DNA of 64,000 bases from Aphelocoma coerulescens (taxonomy: Eukaryota; Chordata; Aves; Passeriformes; Corvidae). The stretch is from contig NW_027184085.1 of NCBI RefSeq assembly GCF_041296385.1, forward strand, positions 10,535,301 through 10,599,300. The letters are read 5' to 3'. Below are positions 55,801-64,000 of this stretch, in pieces. Numbering within the stretch: position 1 is the stretch's first letter; every line of letters begins with the position of its first letter. The position numbers and the translations under genes are program-made. The notes beneath the pieces were generated by a model, which made no database searches, was not told the origin of the DNA, and worked only from the letters and a program-made list of their open reading frames with translations.

Positions 55801-58800
55801 TTATGGAAAGAGTTGTTAAACATTGGAATGGACTGTCCAGGGAAGTGGTAGAGTCACCATCCCTGAAAATGTTCAAGAAATGACACTCAGTGCCATGGTC
55901 TACCTGACAAGGTAGTAGTCAGTCAAAGGTTGAACTTGGTGATCTCAGCAGTCTTTTCCAACCTAAATGATTCTGTGATTCTCACAAGCATTTAACACCA
56001 CTTGTAGGGCATTTTTCCTGTTTTTGCTTCCAAGTCCAGGAAATCACTCCTCTCTCTAATGTTTTATTGGCAAATGTTTTCTAGAACTACAGAATTGTTG
56101 GTTGGAAAAAGGCTTCTGGAGGTCATGTAGTCCAATCTCTTGCAGAAATTCCTGAACAAAGCTGTTGTTGATACTTAGTTTAAAACTTTGTTTCTTAATG
56201 TCATACTATTTTTTCTTAGCAAGATGTATAAGGTGAAATAAGCATTCATTTGTGATAACTTCAGGGTACCCTGCTATAATTTCAGAGGCCGTGAAATCTG
56301 TTTCTGAGGTATCTCAGTGGGTCCAAGACATCTTTGATAAGAGAGAGAACTCCTTGCAGCTGCTTCGGGTTCAGAAACTGCTCAAAGGACAAAAGACTCA
56401 GGTTTTGACTCCAGGTGAGTCTTACTGACAGCTCTGTTTTTCCTCTGCCGTGCTGAGATACATGGAGATATGTTCTCCTTCATCTCTGGCTCAACTCACA
56501 TTAACCAGTTTTCCCCTACTGCCCAAATTCAAGTGGTAAAAGAATATGACTACTAATTCAAGCACTTTTTTTAAAGTTTTTTAAGTTAAGAATTTTAGAA
56601 TAAGGATAAGCAACAGTTTAATTGCCTGACATTCAGATAGGAGAAGCTGATGACATGTGGTTAGAAAGCTAGGAGACCAATAAGGTCAGGAGTGTAAGTC
56701 CCAGGTGGGAATGAAAGAGAGACACTAAAACATTTTGGCAGAGTGTAAGTAGTGGTATTGTCCCTACTCCATTGCATAGATGGATTGCATGACCATAGAT
56801 TTCTGAGTGTCAAGGGCCCAAGGACTGTGCTGTTGTTTGCCTTAAGCTACAAGATTCATGGAATTCTTCTCAGACCCTTCATACGGAGAATTTTCTTCTA
56901 TCTGCATGGTTAAACTGTGCTGTAAATCAGTATCAGTGTTGATAGCTGAGATAGATAAAGCCACAGTCACTGGCATGTAAGAATATTTAAATGCATAAGA
57001 GGTCTTTTATGTGACTGGGTGCTCTCCATGCACAGACCACACTCCAAGCTATGTATGAAATATTGTGAGAAATGTGCCCAGTCGGGGCAATTATGAAACC
57101 GTCACCTGGGGCTTCACCTGTAGCCTCACTCAACTCTGCTATTTCAGAAGTTTTCCAGGCCCAGTGCTGCAGCTGGAGAGGAGTGTTAAAGTCACTGTGT
57201 GTGACGGTCTCTAAGACAAGTACCTCCAGGTACTTGTGAATGTGGTTGAAATTCATACCTGTGGATCTTTGGCTGAAAAAAACCTTCCCCAGTGGGATGG
57301 CAAAAGACTTGGAAAGATAAAACTGAGAAAGCTCATGGGCTGAGATAAAGACAGTTTAACAAGTAAAGCAAAAGCTGTTCATGCAAACAGTGCAACACAA
57401 GGAATTCATCCACCACTTCCCGTGGGTGGGCAGGCATGTGTTCAGCTATTCCCAGGAAAGCAGGGCTCTACCACACACAATGGTTACCTGGCAAGACAAG
57501 AACCACCACTTTAAAACTCCCCCCTTTTGTCCTTCTTTCCCTTCATAACAGGTTGAACATGATGCCATATGATATAGAATGTTCCTTTGGGAAGATTGGA
57601 TCGGGTGTCCCAGCTGGGATCCTTCCCAAATTCACATGCATTCCCAGCCTCCTCACTTGTGGGATGAGGAGCAGGAAAGACCTTGATACTGAGCACTGCT
57701 TACACAGCAATAAACAAAAGATCCCTGTGTTGTCAATGGTGTTTTCAGTGCAAATCCAAAACAGCCACATACCAGCTACTTTGGGAAAAATTAACTCTAT
57801 CTTAGCCAAAGCAGCACAGCTAGAACAAAGGTTACTTATCAGAGGTTATTCTCAAAGATGCTCAGTCAATGGGCAGATTAATTTACAATTCTCTTTCCTG
57901 TTCTTAGAATCCTTTTGGTGATGCCAGGTGAAAGGGAGCTAACACAGGTATGCTCTGCTTATACTGAGCAGAAGCATGTGCTGGGGTGCCTGGGCACACT
58001 TGGTGTAGTGTGTAAAAAGGTGTGAAAAGTGTAAAAATGTAAATCAATTATCCTGAATATCAGAACTAATAAAGTAACACCATGACAAAAAACCTCCAAA
58101 CACCCCAAAACAGTATAACTAGACCAGAGATGGCCATTGTTTGAAAGTGTTTGGTCCACTGATTTTTTGGTCTGAAAATTCTGAGATGCAGTAGGACAAG
58201 CGCTGAGGGTCAGTAAAGTCATTTCCATTATCTAGGACAGAGAATTCTTGTAGTCCTGTTTTCCATTGGCTGGGGTAACATAGTTACCATTAGATATGAG
58301 AAGCAGAAACATAAGAGGCAGCTGGAGCTTGCTAGTTTTGGTCCAGCTTTCCAAAAACAAGATAGCTTTTGCAGGACAAGATTGTGTTTTGTTGCCAAGA
58401 GGGAGCAGGAGAGAAAACAAAATGTTGTAGATTAAGAGCAAAGGGGGAGTGCTGGAGATGGTGTCTCACCTTTGCCAATGCCTCTGAGAGGTCCTGCTCC
58501 CAGTGAGGAGACCCTGCTTTTCTTGCTGCCTTCCATATTTAGGACAAATACTGTATCAGCCAGAAATGCCTCCTTAACTGAGCACATTCTTTCACAACAA
58601 TTTCTTAGAACTTGTACATCTGGGGATCCTGGACATGCATCTATATTCCAAGACTTCCAGTACAGTCTGGGTCAGACTGTATGCCTCTGAGTCTGATCAC
58701 AGCATAGCCTGAGGGAAACAGCTCCCAGTCCAGCCCCATGCTGCTGACACCATCCTCCCATTTGTTTTTTTAAACAGGGATTGATTCCTGCACCTCACCC

Positions 58801-61349
58801 TTGTCTTCCTCAGTTTCTTATTCTGATAAGGAGTGGTTCCTGTGCAATAAGCTAAGCAGGAATCCACTAGCCTCTTTTTTTTTGTGACTATAGCATGCTA
58901 ATAAGACACAATCCATAATAAAAACAAAACTGAGGGGTTTTTTTTCTAAAAGGTTCTTAATAGCTCACACAGAAGCTAAGGCATGAAAGAGTGACTGAAA
59001 TTCCCTGGCAGATGTTTCCTAGACAAGACCAGCTGGCAATACTTTGTTATGGCTTTACATTTTTATAAATAATCTTACTGGCAGGTGTCTTCATAACTCC
59101 CGTGAGTTGATGGCTATCTTCCACAATAATCCTAGTAAGAAGTCCTGCTTTAATTATTTCATTTATTTCACTATTCAATTTTTTAAATTGCTGCTTACAG
59201 CTAGGCTTATTGAATTGTTTTGATTATTTTCCTGCTGCTTTCTTTTCCTCTTGTGTTATCACAATTCATTTCACAGGTGGATGACACTGGACTCTGTTGT
59301 GCAAGAGAGGTTGATAAGGTTGCCTACTCAGACCTTTCTCGTTTTGTATCTCCTTTGATAGAACAGTCATCTGCAATCTGTAATCTCTTGGCTACTGTAG
59401 GTCTGTACATAGTTAGATGACCTGTGAAACGTAGTTTTGTTTTAGTTTTGGGGAGGAGGGTTTATCTGTTTAATTAGCACACACAAACAAAGCAAGGAAA
59501 AAATAATAGATTTTCAAAGCTGAAGCTAGCTTCTGTTTCACCACTAATGACAAACAACTGGGCAACACAATTCAAGATAGTTCATGCTGTGTTTTGTCAA
59601 GGCTTATGTTAATTTAAAGGTATGCATATCATTTTCAAACCGTGTTTTTGTTCTGATCATTTAAAAGAGACTTGCATATGATAATATACTCTTAATTAAC
59701 ATAACAGATTTATAACATCTTCAGCTGTTCCTCATATACTAAGCATTTTGGGCTGGTTACTGCTTCTGCACCAGTGTTATCCACGCTGGTGGACTGGACT
59801 CAGCTGACATCAGTGCCTTCTAGTGGTTGGAATTGATGTAGAACACGGCAATCTTCAAGGGTGGCTCACACTCTATTCCTGTTTGTGTCATCGCACCCTT
59901 TCCTTTTTATTCCCTCCCACCCTTCCCCAGATCTCACAGCTGTCTCTGTTTCCCCTGCATGCCCAGGGCGCTGGTATATCCGGGAAGGCTGGCTTTTGGT
60001 GGTGCCTTCAAAGGGAGAAGAACTGAAGCGCAGGATGTTCTTCCTGTTCTCCGATATCCTCATTGCAGCGAAGCCCTGCCACCCACTGCACCTGCTGAAC
60101 TCGAACAAACTGTCCTGCCAGGCTGTCTACCCACTCCACCAGTGCTCAGTGGATAAAGTGTTCGGCCACACACAGAGCCAGGGAGGGCTCCTCAGTGTAA
60201 GTCTTCCCACCTGTGCCAAGGCAGAAGAGCCAGTGGAGTCAGACCTGGAAGCAGGTCTCCAGCTGTCTCAGCAGAAGCAGGACCGAGATGATGAGAGTGG
60301 TGACAAAATGCAGTGAAAGAGTCTGAGTTAGGGCAACCCTTCCCTTCTTGAGTGATGCAAGTACTTTTCCTTTCATGGCATAGAACCTCCTGCACATTCT
60401 GGGGCTACAGGCTGTTGGTTGCTTCACTTAGCTCAGGTAAGGAGCTCCACTAGGACTCTGACATGCCCTCATCAGAGCCACAGGTTTGGGGGGCAGCCCC
60501 ACAGTCAAATGGCAATGAATATGTAGCATTACACTGACTACAGACTGAACATGTAGAAAAACAGAGAGTGAAGGAGATGTGGGTGTTATTATAACAGGTG
60601 TTGTTTATCTAACTCCCTGAGGGCTGCAGATTCCTTGACAGGGGCCAGAGTCTTCTGCAGTGGTTTCAAGGTCAGTTCTTCCAAGGTTGCACCTGGGGCT
60701 GTGTTAGCTTTTTTTGTGAGCTGTGACAAAGAAGTATTTGAGCAAGCTGTGATCTGTGGATGATGGCAGTGGAAGGATCCCTAGGGACAGCTTGGAATAT
60801 GGTAGAAAACTGGATGATGAGCTGCTGAGAATTGTAATTGCTCATCTCCAAATGGATCAAAGTGAGCTATCAACTGCAACTGGAAACAATGGAGAAGACT
60901 GGCTCTTGTTCTGTACTGTGCAGCCTCTGGCTTTGCCCAATATTAAGGCTAAATTTTTCTATCTGGGAAGGAGAAGGGTGAAAATCAGCATGCAGGGACT
61001 GAATTCAGTGGTGATGACCTTCTTTTTACTGGAGTTGCTGCCTTGGCAAGGAATGCCACAGATTCTGTTTGCCTTTCAGCTTTCCTTTCCACAGAAGACA
61101 CTGCTGTTGATGTCCAGCAACCAACAAGAGATCCATGACTGGTACCGGAGTCTCACAGCTGCAGTCAGGTAGGCATCTATTTTCCAGAAGTGGAAGGGGA
61201 CAGGACATAAAAGTGACCATATGGACCCGTGTGTGGATGGAAGCAGCCTGATGCTGGCAGCCAGGATACAAGGGAATAGTAAGGACAGACTTCCCATATT
61301 AACTGTGAAATTCCCCTTTGTTTTCCTCTACAGGCAGCTGAAAGCCTGA
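49888..61349 (+). CDS. ARHGEF39: Rho guanine nucleotide exchange factor 39 (nine coding exons)
   Basis: A DH-PH protein that catalyses GDP/GTP exchange on Rho-family GTPases at the plasma membrane and cytoskeleton. Exons: 49888-50034, 51003-51097, 51493-51613, 52622-52740, 54451-54521, 56265-56414, 59967-60196, 61080-61168, 61334-61349. The total is 1038 nt, 345 residues plus stop, with all splice phases matching; the human protein is about 335. [20 protein letters not shown] opens the DH domain and closely matches human ARHGEF39. [20 protein letters not shown] spans the conserved third DH helix. The PH domain starts [17 protein letters not shown], continues [16 protein letters not shown] and ends with the helix around [11 protein letters not shown]. 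The start ATG is my choice; an in-frame ATG at 49825 is also open. The gene is head-to-head with the myosin and tail-to-tail with MRPL17. CR1 copies sit in introns 1, 4 and 5. Confidence 0.93.
50704..50960 (+). mobile_element. CR1 LINE 3' fragment in ARHGEF39 intron 1
   Basis: AAATTAGATGTTAGGAAGAA, GGTGGTGAGGCACTGGCC, GAAGCTGTGGATGCCCCATC and TTGGAAGGTGTCCCTGACC follow the CR1 3' order. It ends 42 bases before ARHGEF39 exon 2. Confidence 0.85.
53367..53441 (+). mobile_element. CR1 LINE 3' tail in ARHGEF39 intron 4
   Basis: TGGACTCAATGATCCTTGTG, GGATCCCTTCCAGCTCAGGA and ATATTCTATGATCAT form the last 75 bases of a CR1 copy. Confidence 0.75.
54789..54975 (+). mobile_element. CR1 LINE 3' fragment in ARHGEF39 intron 5
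   Basis: GTTCAAGGCCAGGCTGGATG, GAAGGTGTCCCTGCCCATGG, GATGATCTTTCAGGTCCCTT and CCAACCCAAACCATTCTCTG are classic CR1 tail sequence. Confidence 0.9.
55024..55985 (+). mobile_element. 5'-truncated CR1 LINE with reverse-transcriptase remnant
   Basis: This is the longest CR1 copy in the window, about 960 bases. A frame near 55034-55210 decodes [20 protein letters not shown], then [17 protein letters not shown], the CR1 reverse-transcriptase core. The FADD active-site motif is here FADG and the frame later breaks, so the element is dead. The 3' end shows GAGAAAAGGGGTGACTTGAT, AGTGGTAGAGTCACCATCCC and the ATTCTGTGATTCTC tail. Confidence 0.9.
56086..56165 (-). mobile_element. CR1 LINE short fragment, reversed
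   Basis: CTACAGAATTGTTGGTTGGA, AAAAGGCTTCTGGAGGTCAT and GTAGTCCAATCTCTTGC match the reversed CR1 tail. It is about 100 bases upstream of ARHGEF39 exon 6. Confidence 0.7.
57290..57850 (+). mobile_element. probable endogenous-retrovirus-derived interspersed repeat in ARHGEF39 intron 6
   Basis: The stretch with ATGATGCCATATGATATAGA, GGTGTCCCAGCTGGGATCC and AACTCTATCTTAGCCAAAGC resembles a sequence that recurs in bird introns and that I associate with internal or flanking parts of ERV elements. I recognise it from general familiarity rather than from a domain. No intact retroviral gene is visible. Confidence 0.4.
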
Positions 61350-61665
61350 CCCACCTGAGTACAAGACAAACTGGCAGGACCACCACCTTTGTGGCAGAAG
61401 CTTCCACAATCTTAGAAAACGTTCAGCGACATATAGCAGCACTGCATTGAGAGGGACTACACAGCATGTTTGTGAGATGATGAATGCTTTGTTAGCTGCC
61501 CTTATGTTCATACAGATACTGCAAAAAATGCATTTGTACATAAAAAAAATCTGTACTAAGGATTTTCCCCAATTTAGCTTAGAAGCTTCTAGCTTTTCTG
61601 CACTTTAGTAAACTCAGATTATTAACTTAAGGTCAAGCAGATGGGAGTGTGACTTGTTTTCCCTC

Positions 61666-61671
61666 ATTAAA
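61666..61671 (+). terminator. candidate poly(A) signal (ATTAAA) for ARHGEF39
   Basis: ATTAAA lies 317 bases after the stop codon and is followed by a T-rich and GT-containing stretch, as expected of a cleavage site. Confidence 0.5.
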
Positions 61672-62140
61672 TGCTTTTTTTAAAGGTATTTTTGTATTTT
61701 GTTAAAGCCTCAGCATGGACTTTCAATAATGTGGGAGTTTCACATCAGTTTGGTTCAGAAAACATCTATTTGAATATGGTCAACTTGAAAGAGGACAATT
61801 TCAAGCTTATTAGAAACATGAAGATTAAGGTCTGTCTGAACACTGACCTTTCAGCAGTTCAACTGTTTTTTCTTCTTCCTTAAGCAGCTACCCATCTTTA
61901 ATTTCTCACTGGGGTTTATTAAAACAGAACTGGTACTCTGTGAGATAAATGTCCCAAAGAGAGAATACATAACGGGTTTTTTTGGTCTTTCCATACAATT
62001 AACTTGCTACACAGGATCACCCGTTTAAATGTCTTAAGTTTGTGAAACCTGTGAGGAAGAAATGCAACAGGGTTTTGGAAGCCACACTGGTTCTGCTGTG
62101 TTTTGCCAAGAAAGGATGGGCCAGGTGTTCTTGAGGTCCC

Positions 62141-62607
62141 TGTATCGGGGGAAATATTGAGGAAGATTGTGGGAAAGGGAATATTGTGGAAGATTGGCTA
62201 CGTGAAAAAGGGCACATAAAACCCCAGCGGTTTGATTGCACGCATCTTGTGTAACAAATGAAGTTGCAAAAAGATACAGTTGTCCTGCTTAACAACTGGG
62301 CTTCCATTGAGTTCTTATTGCTAAGCTAAGTGTTTTATTGCAGAGTTAGCAAGGTTAGTCTTTGGCAGTAAAACAATAAAATACTGTTGGTTAGAAAAGA
62401 CAAAGAAGAAAGAGAATTGCTGACCACAGAAGAGGAGTTAGGAGGGGTTAAGAAGTCAGCTAAAACTACATGAACCACTTAGAATGTGCCTTTACAAATA
62501 TTCATAAGCCTATTATCGATAGTATATAAGAAACTTTAGTATGATTAATAAACGGAATCCTGCTGATCCCTCATATTGAGTGTCCGGGCTTTCCCTCCGT
62601 TGTGACA
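62141..62607 (+). mobile_element. solo LTR of an endogenous retrovirus
   Basis: The 467-base unit starts TGTATCGGGG and ends CGTTGTGACA. It is flanked by identical GTCCC pentamers at 62136-62140 and 62608-62612, a 5-bp target-site duplication. A TATATAAG box (62523-62530) and an AATAAA signal (62547-62552) mark the promoter and poly(A) region. No internal genes remain, so recombination has probably removed them. The flanks join as TTGAGGTCCCTTCCAACCC, a CR1 tail, so the virus landed inside an older CR1 copy. Confidence 0.85.
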
Positions 62608-63139
62608 GTCCCTTCCAACCCGGTATTCTATCCTGTGACTTTACGTTTGGGTTGGTTTTGTTTTGGGCTTTTACACTTCAAAGTTATAGCTAGGACTTTC
62701 AAGTACTAGCCATGCTTGAAATGAGAGACAAAGCTAACAATTTAAGATTCTTATTGCTCAGTAGTTATATCACTCTGAAAAAGTTCTGCTACTCCCCCTT
62801 TTTGTTGTAATAGAGCAATGCAGAGATTTCCTGTAATCCTGCACTTGAAGTCAGCATGTCTGTCAAGTTCTAGCTAGAGATTACTGTGACTCCTGCCTAT
62901 GTTATCACCTTATAAGTTCCTTTGGTTGTCTCTTTATAGGACTTAGCTCAGTGTTACCTTATCTGCATTTGGTGCCTTTTAAATGGCAGAAGTATCTTAT
63001 TTTTCACCAAACTTTCTGCTCTGCAATGCTGAACACTGGCTCCTAGAACACACTTGTAGCTCTGACACAGGGATGTGGGACCAGAAACTCTAACATATCC
63101 ATTTTTTTCTAGAGTAAGTTACTAACTTGCAAGCACAGG

Positions 63140-63388
63140 AATTAAGCTGTGCCAGGGTAGGTTTATGTTGGACATTAGGAGGAATTTCTTCACAGAAAGG
63201 GTGAATAGACACAAATGGTCTGCCCAGGAGGTGGTGGAGTCACTGTCCCTGGAGGTGTTAAAAGAACGACTGGATGTCTTAGTGCCATGGCACTTAGTGC
63301 CATGCTCTGTTGTCCCGGTGGTATTTGATCATAGGTTGGATTTGATAACTTCAGAGATCTTTTCTGACTTAAATGATTCTCCGAATAC
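63140..63388 (+). mobile_element. CR1 LINE 3' fragment
   Basis: AGCTGTGCCAGGGTAGGTTT, TGGACATTAGGAGGAATTTC, AGGTGGTGGAGTCACTGTCC and TAAATGATTCTCCGA mark the CR1 3' end. A 13-base piece, CTTAGTGCCATGG or close to it, is tandemly duplicated near 63279-63305. Confidence 0.85.
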
Positions 63389-63424
63389 AATTCAAACACA
63401 AGCAAACTGACCTTCTGGACAAAG

Positions 63425-63430
63425 TTTATT
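63425..63430 (-). terminator. poly(A) signal (AATAAA) for MRPL17
   Basis: On the minus strand AATAAA occurs about 225 bases after the MRPL17 stop codon. It is the first such signal downstream. Confidence 0.7.
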
Positions 63431-63653
63431 TACACAGAGAATATAAACCATCAGGGCTCCTAGCTCGATTTCCTTCTCCTGCTGAGTCTCTATTCAAACC
63501 ACTGGAAGCAGCCAGTAAATTCAGCCCTCGCCGCGGCAACTTCCATCACCCTCCAGCCCACCTGCCACACCTTCCCTTCCCGTGTCCCAGGACAGCACCC
63601 GGCCCTGGTGCGCGGGCAGCTCCCCTGGAGCCCGCTGGGGGCACAGGGGGACC

Positions 63654-64000
63654 CTAGACAGGGGTTCCCCGGGCGGCGGCCGCCCGCTGCGCGTCCTGCC
63701 GGTATCCCTTGAGCAGCTGGTTCAGCAGCGTCTTGTCGGAGTCGCGGCGCGGGCGGACGAGCGGCGGCAGCGGGTTGCCCTTCAGCTCGATCACCGCCAT
63801 CTTAGCGCGGTCCAGCCCGTCCCGGTTGGGGATCTGAAGCAGCCGCGTGTAGCTGCCGGGGTGCGGCTGGAAGCGGGGCGCCAGCACCTTGAACAGCTTG
63901 TGGATGAGGTCCTTCTCCTGCGGGGCGGCACGCTCAGCCCCGGCACCGCGCCGGGCCGGGACCCGGGGGTGTGGGGCTGGGCGGTACTTACGGTCAGCCA
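63654..64000 (-). CDS. MRPL17: mitochondrial ribosomal protein L17 (bL17m), C-terminal part, cut by window edge
   Basis: A component of the large subunit of the mitochondrial ribosome. The last exon, 63654-63917, encodes 87 residues: it starts [16 protein letters not shown], continues [20 protein letters not shown] and [11 protein letters not shown], and ends with a basic, Gln/Arg-rich tail and stop at 63654. This follows human MRPL17 closely. A preceding exon is visible only as its last nine bases (63992-64000, Trp-Leu-Thr), joined across a 74-base intron with GTAAGT donor and CCGCAG acceptor, matching WLTEKDLIPKLF of the human protein. The N-terminal half and promoter lie beyond the window. 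The gene is convergent with ARHGEF39. Confidence 0.95.
   Translation of the reverse strand, partial: ADRKYRPAPHPRVPARRGAGAERAAPQEKDLIHKLFKVLAPRFQPHPGSYTRLLQIPNRDGLDRAKMAVIELKGNPLPPLVRPRRDSDKTLLNQLLKGYRQDAQRAAAARGTPV

Larger units (their letters stand above)
61350..63653. other. 3' UTRs and intergenic DNA between convergent ARHGEF39 and MRPL17
   Basis: ARHGEF39's 3' UTR probably covers the first 300 bases or so and MRPL17's the last 230. In between lie a solo LTR inserted in a CR1-like tail (62141-62607) and a further CR1 fragment at 63140. No coding exon is seen. Confidence 0.5.

Overview
The window is vertebrate nuclear DNA, almost certainly from a bird. Genes are split into small exons with GT-AG introns, CpG islands mark gene starts, and CR1 LINE tails and LTR elements are scattered through introns and intergenic DNA in the way typical of bird genomes. 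I cannot name the species.

Layout. (1) 1-360 is a CpG-rich segment with a possible small secreted-protein gene start on the plus strand, followed by a degenerate minisatellite (about 455-965). (2) 966-22435 is intergenic: I find CR1 fragments but no convincing gene. (3) 22436-47209 on the minus strand is one 29-exon gene, which I assembled splice site by splice site into a continuous frame of about 1050 codons. It encodes an unconventional myosin: motor, one IQ motif, a short Gln/Ala/Glu-rich segment, a Pro/Arg-rich linker and a C-terminal SH2 domain resembling those of HSH2D and SH2D2A. No human myosin known to me carries an SH2 domain, so this is the main discovery candidate. (4) 46660-47470 is a CpG island over the myosin start. 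(5) 49888-61349 on the plus strand is ARHGEF39, a DH-PH Rho guanine nucleotide exchange factor with nine coding exons, head-to-head with the myosin. (6) 63654-64000 on the minus strand is the 3' part of MRPL17, convergent with ARHGEF39 and running off the window.

Together, two neighbouring divergent genes both act on actin: a Rho-family GEF and a motor with a phosphotyrosine-reading tail. Whether they are co-regulated is inference. MRPL17 is an unrelated mitochondrial ribosomal protein.

Repeats of note: a solo LTR with 5-bp target duplications (62141-62607); a second LTR of similar core design ending 26 bases from the myosin exon 7 splice acceptor (39671-40311); an LTR with a minisatellite-like interior (about 42300-43229); a perfect 34-bp inverted repeat with a 7-base loop in myosin intron 3 (45265-45339); and a CR1 copy abutting the splice donor of an SH2 exon. 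All gene models come from reading the sequence by eye; no alignment or transcript was available.
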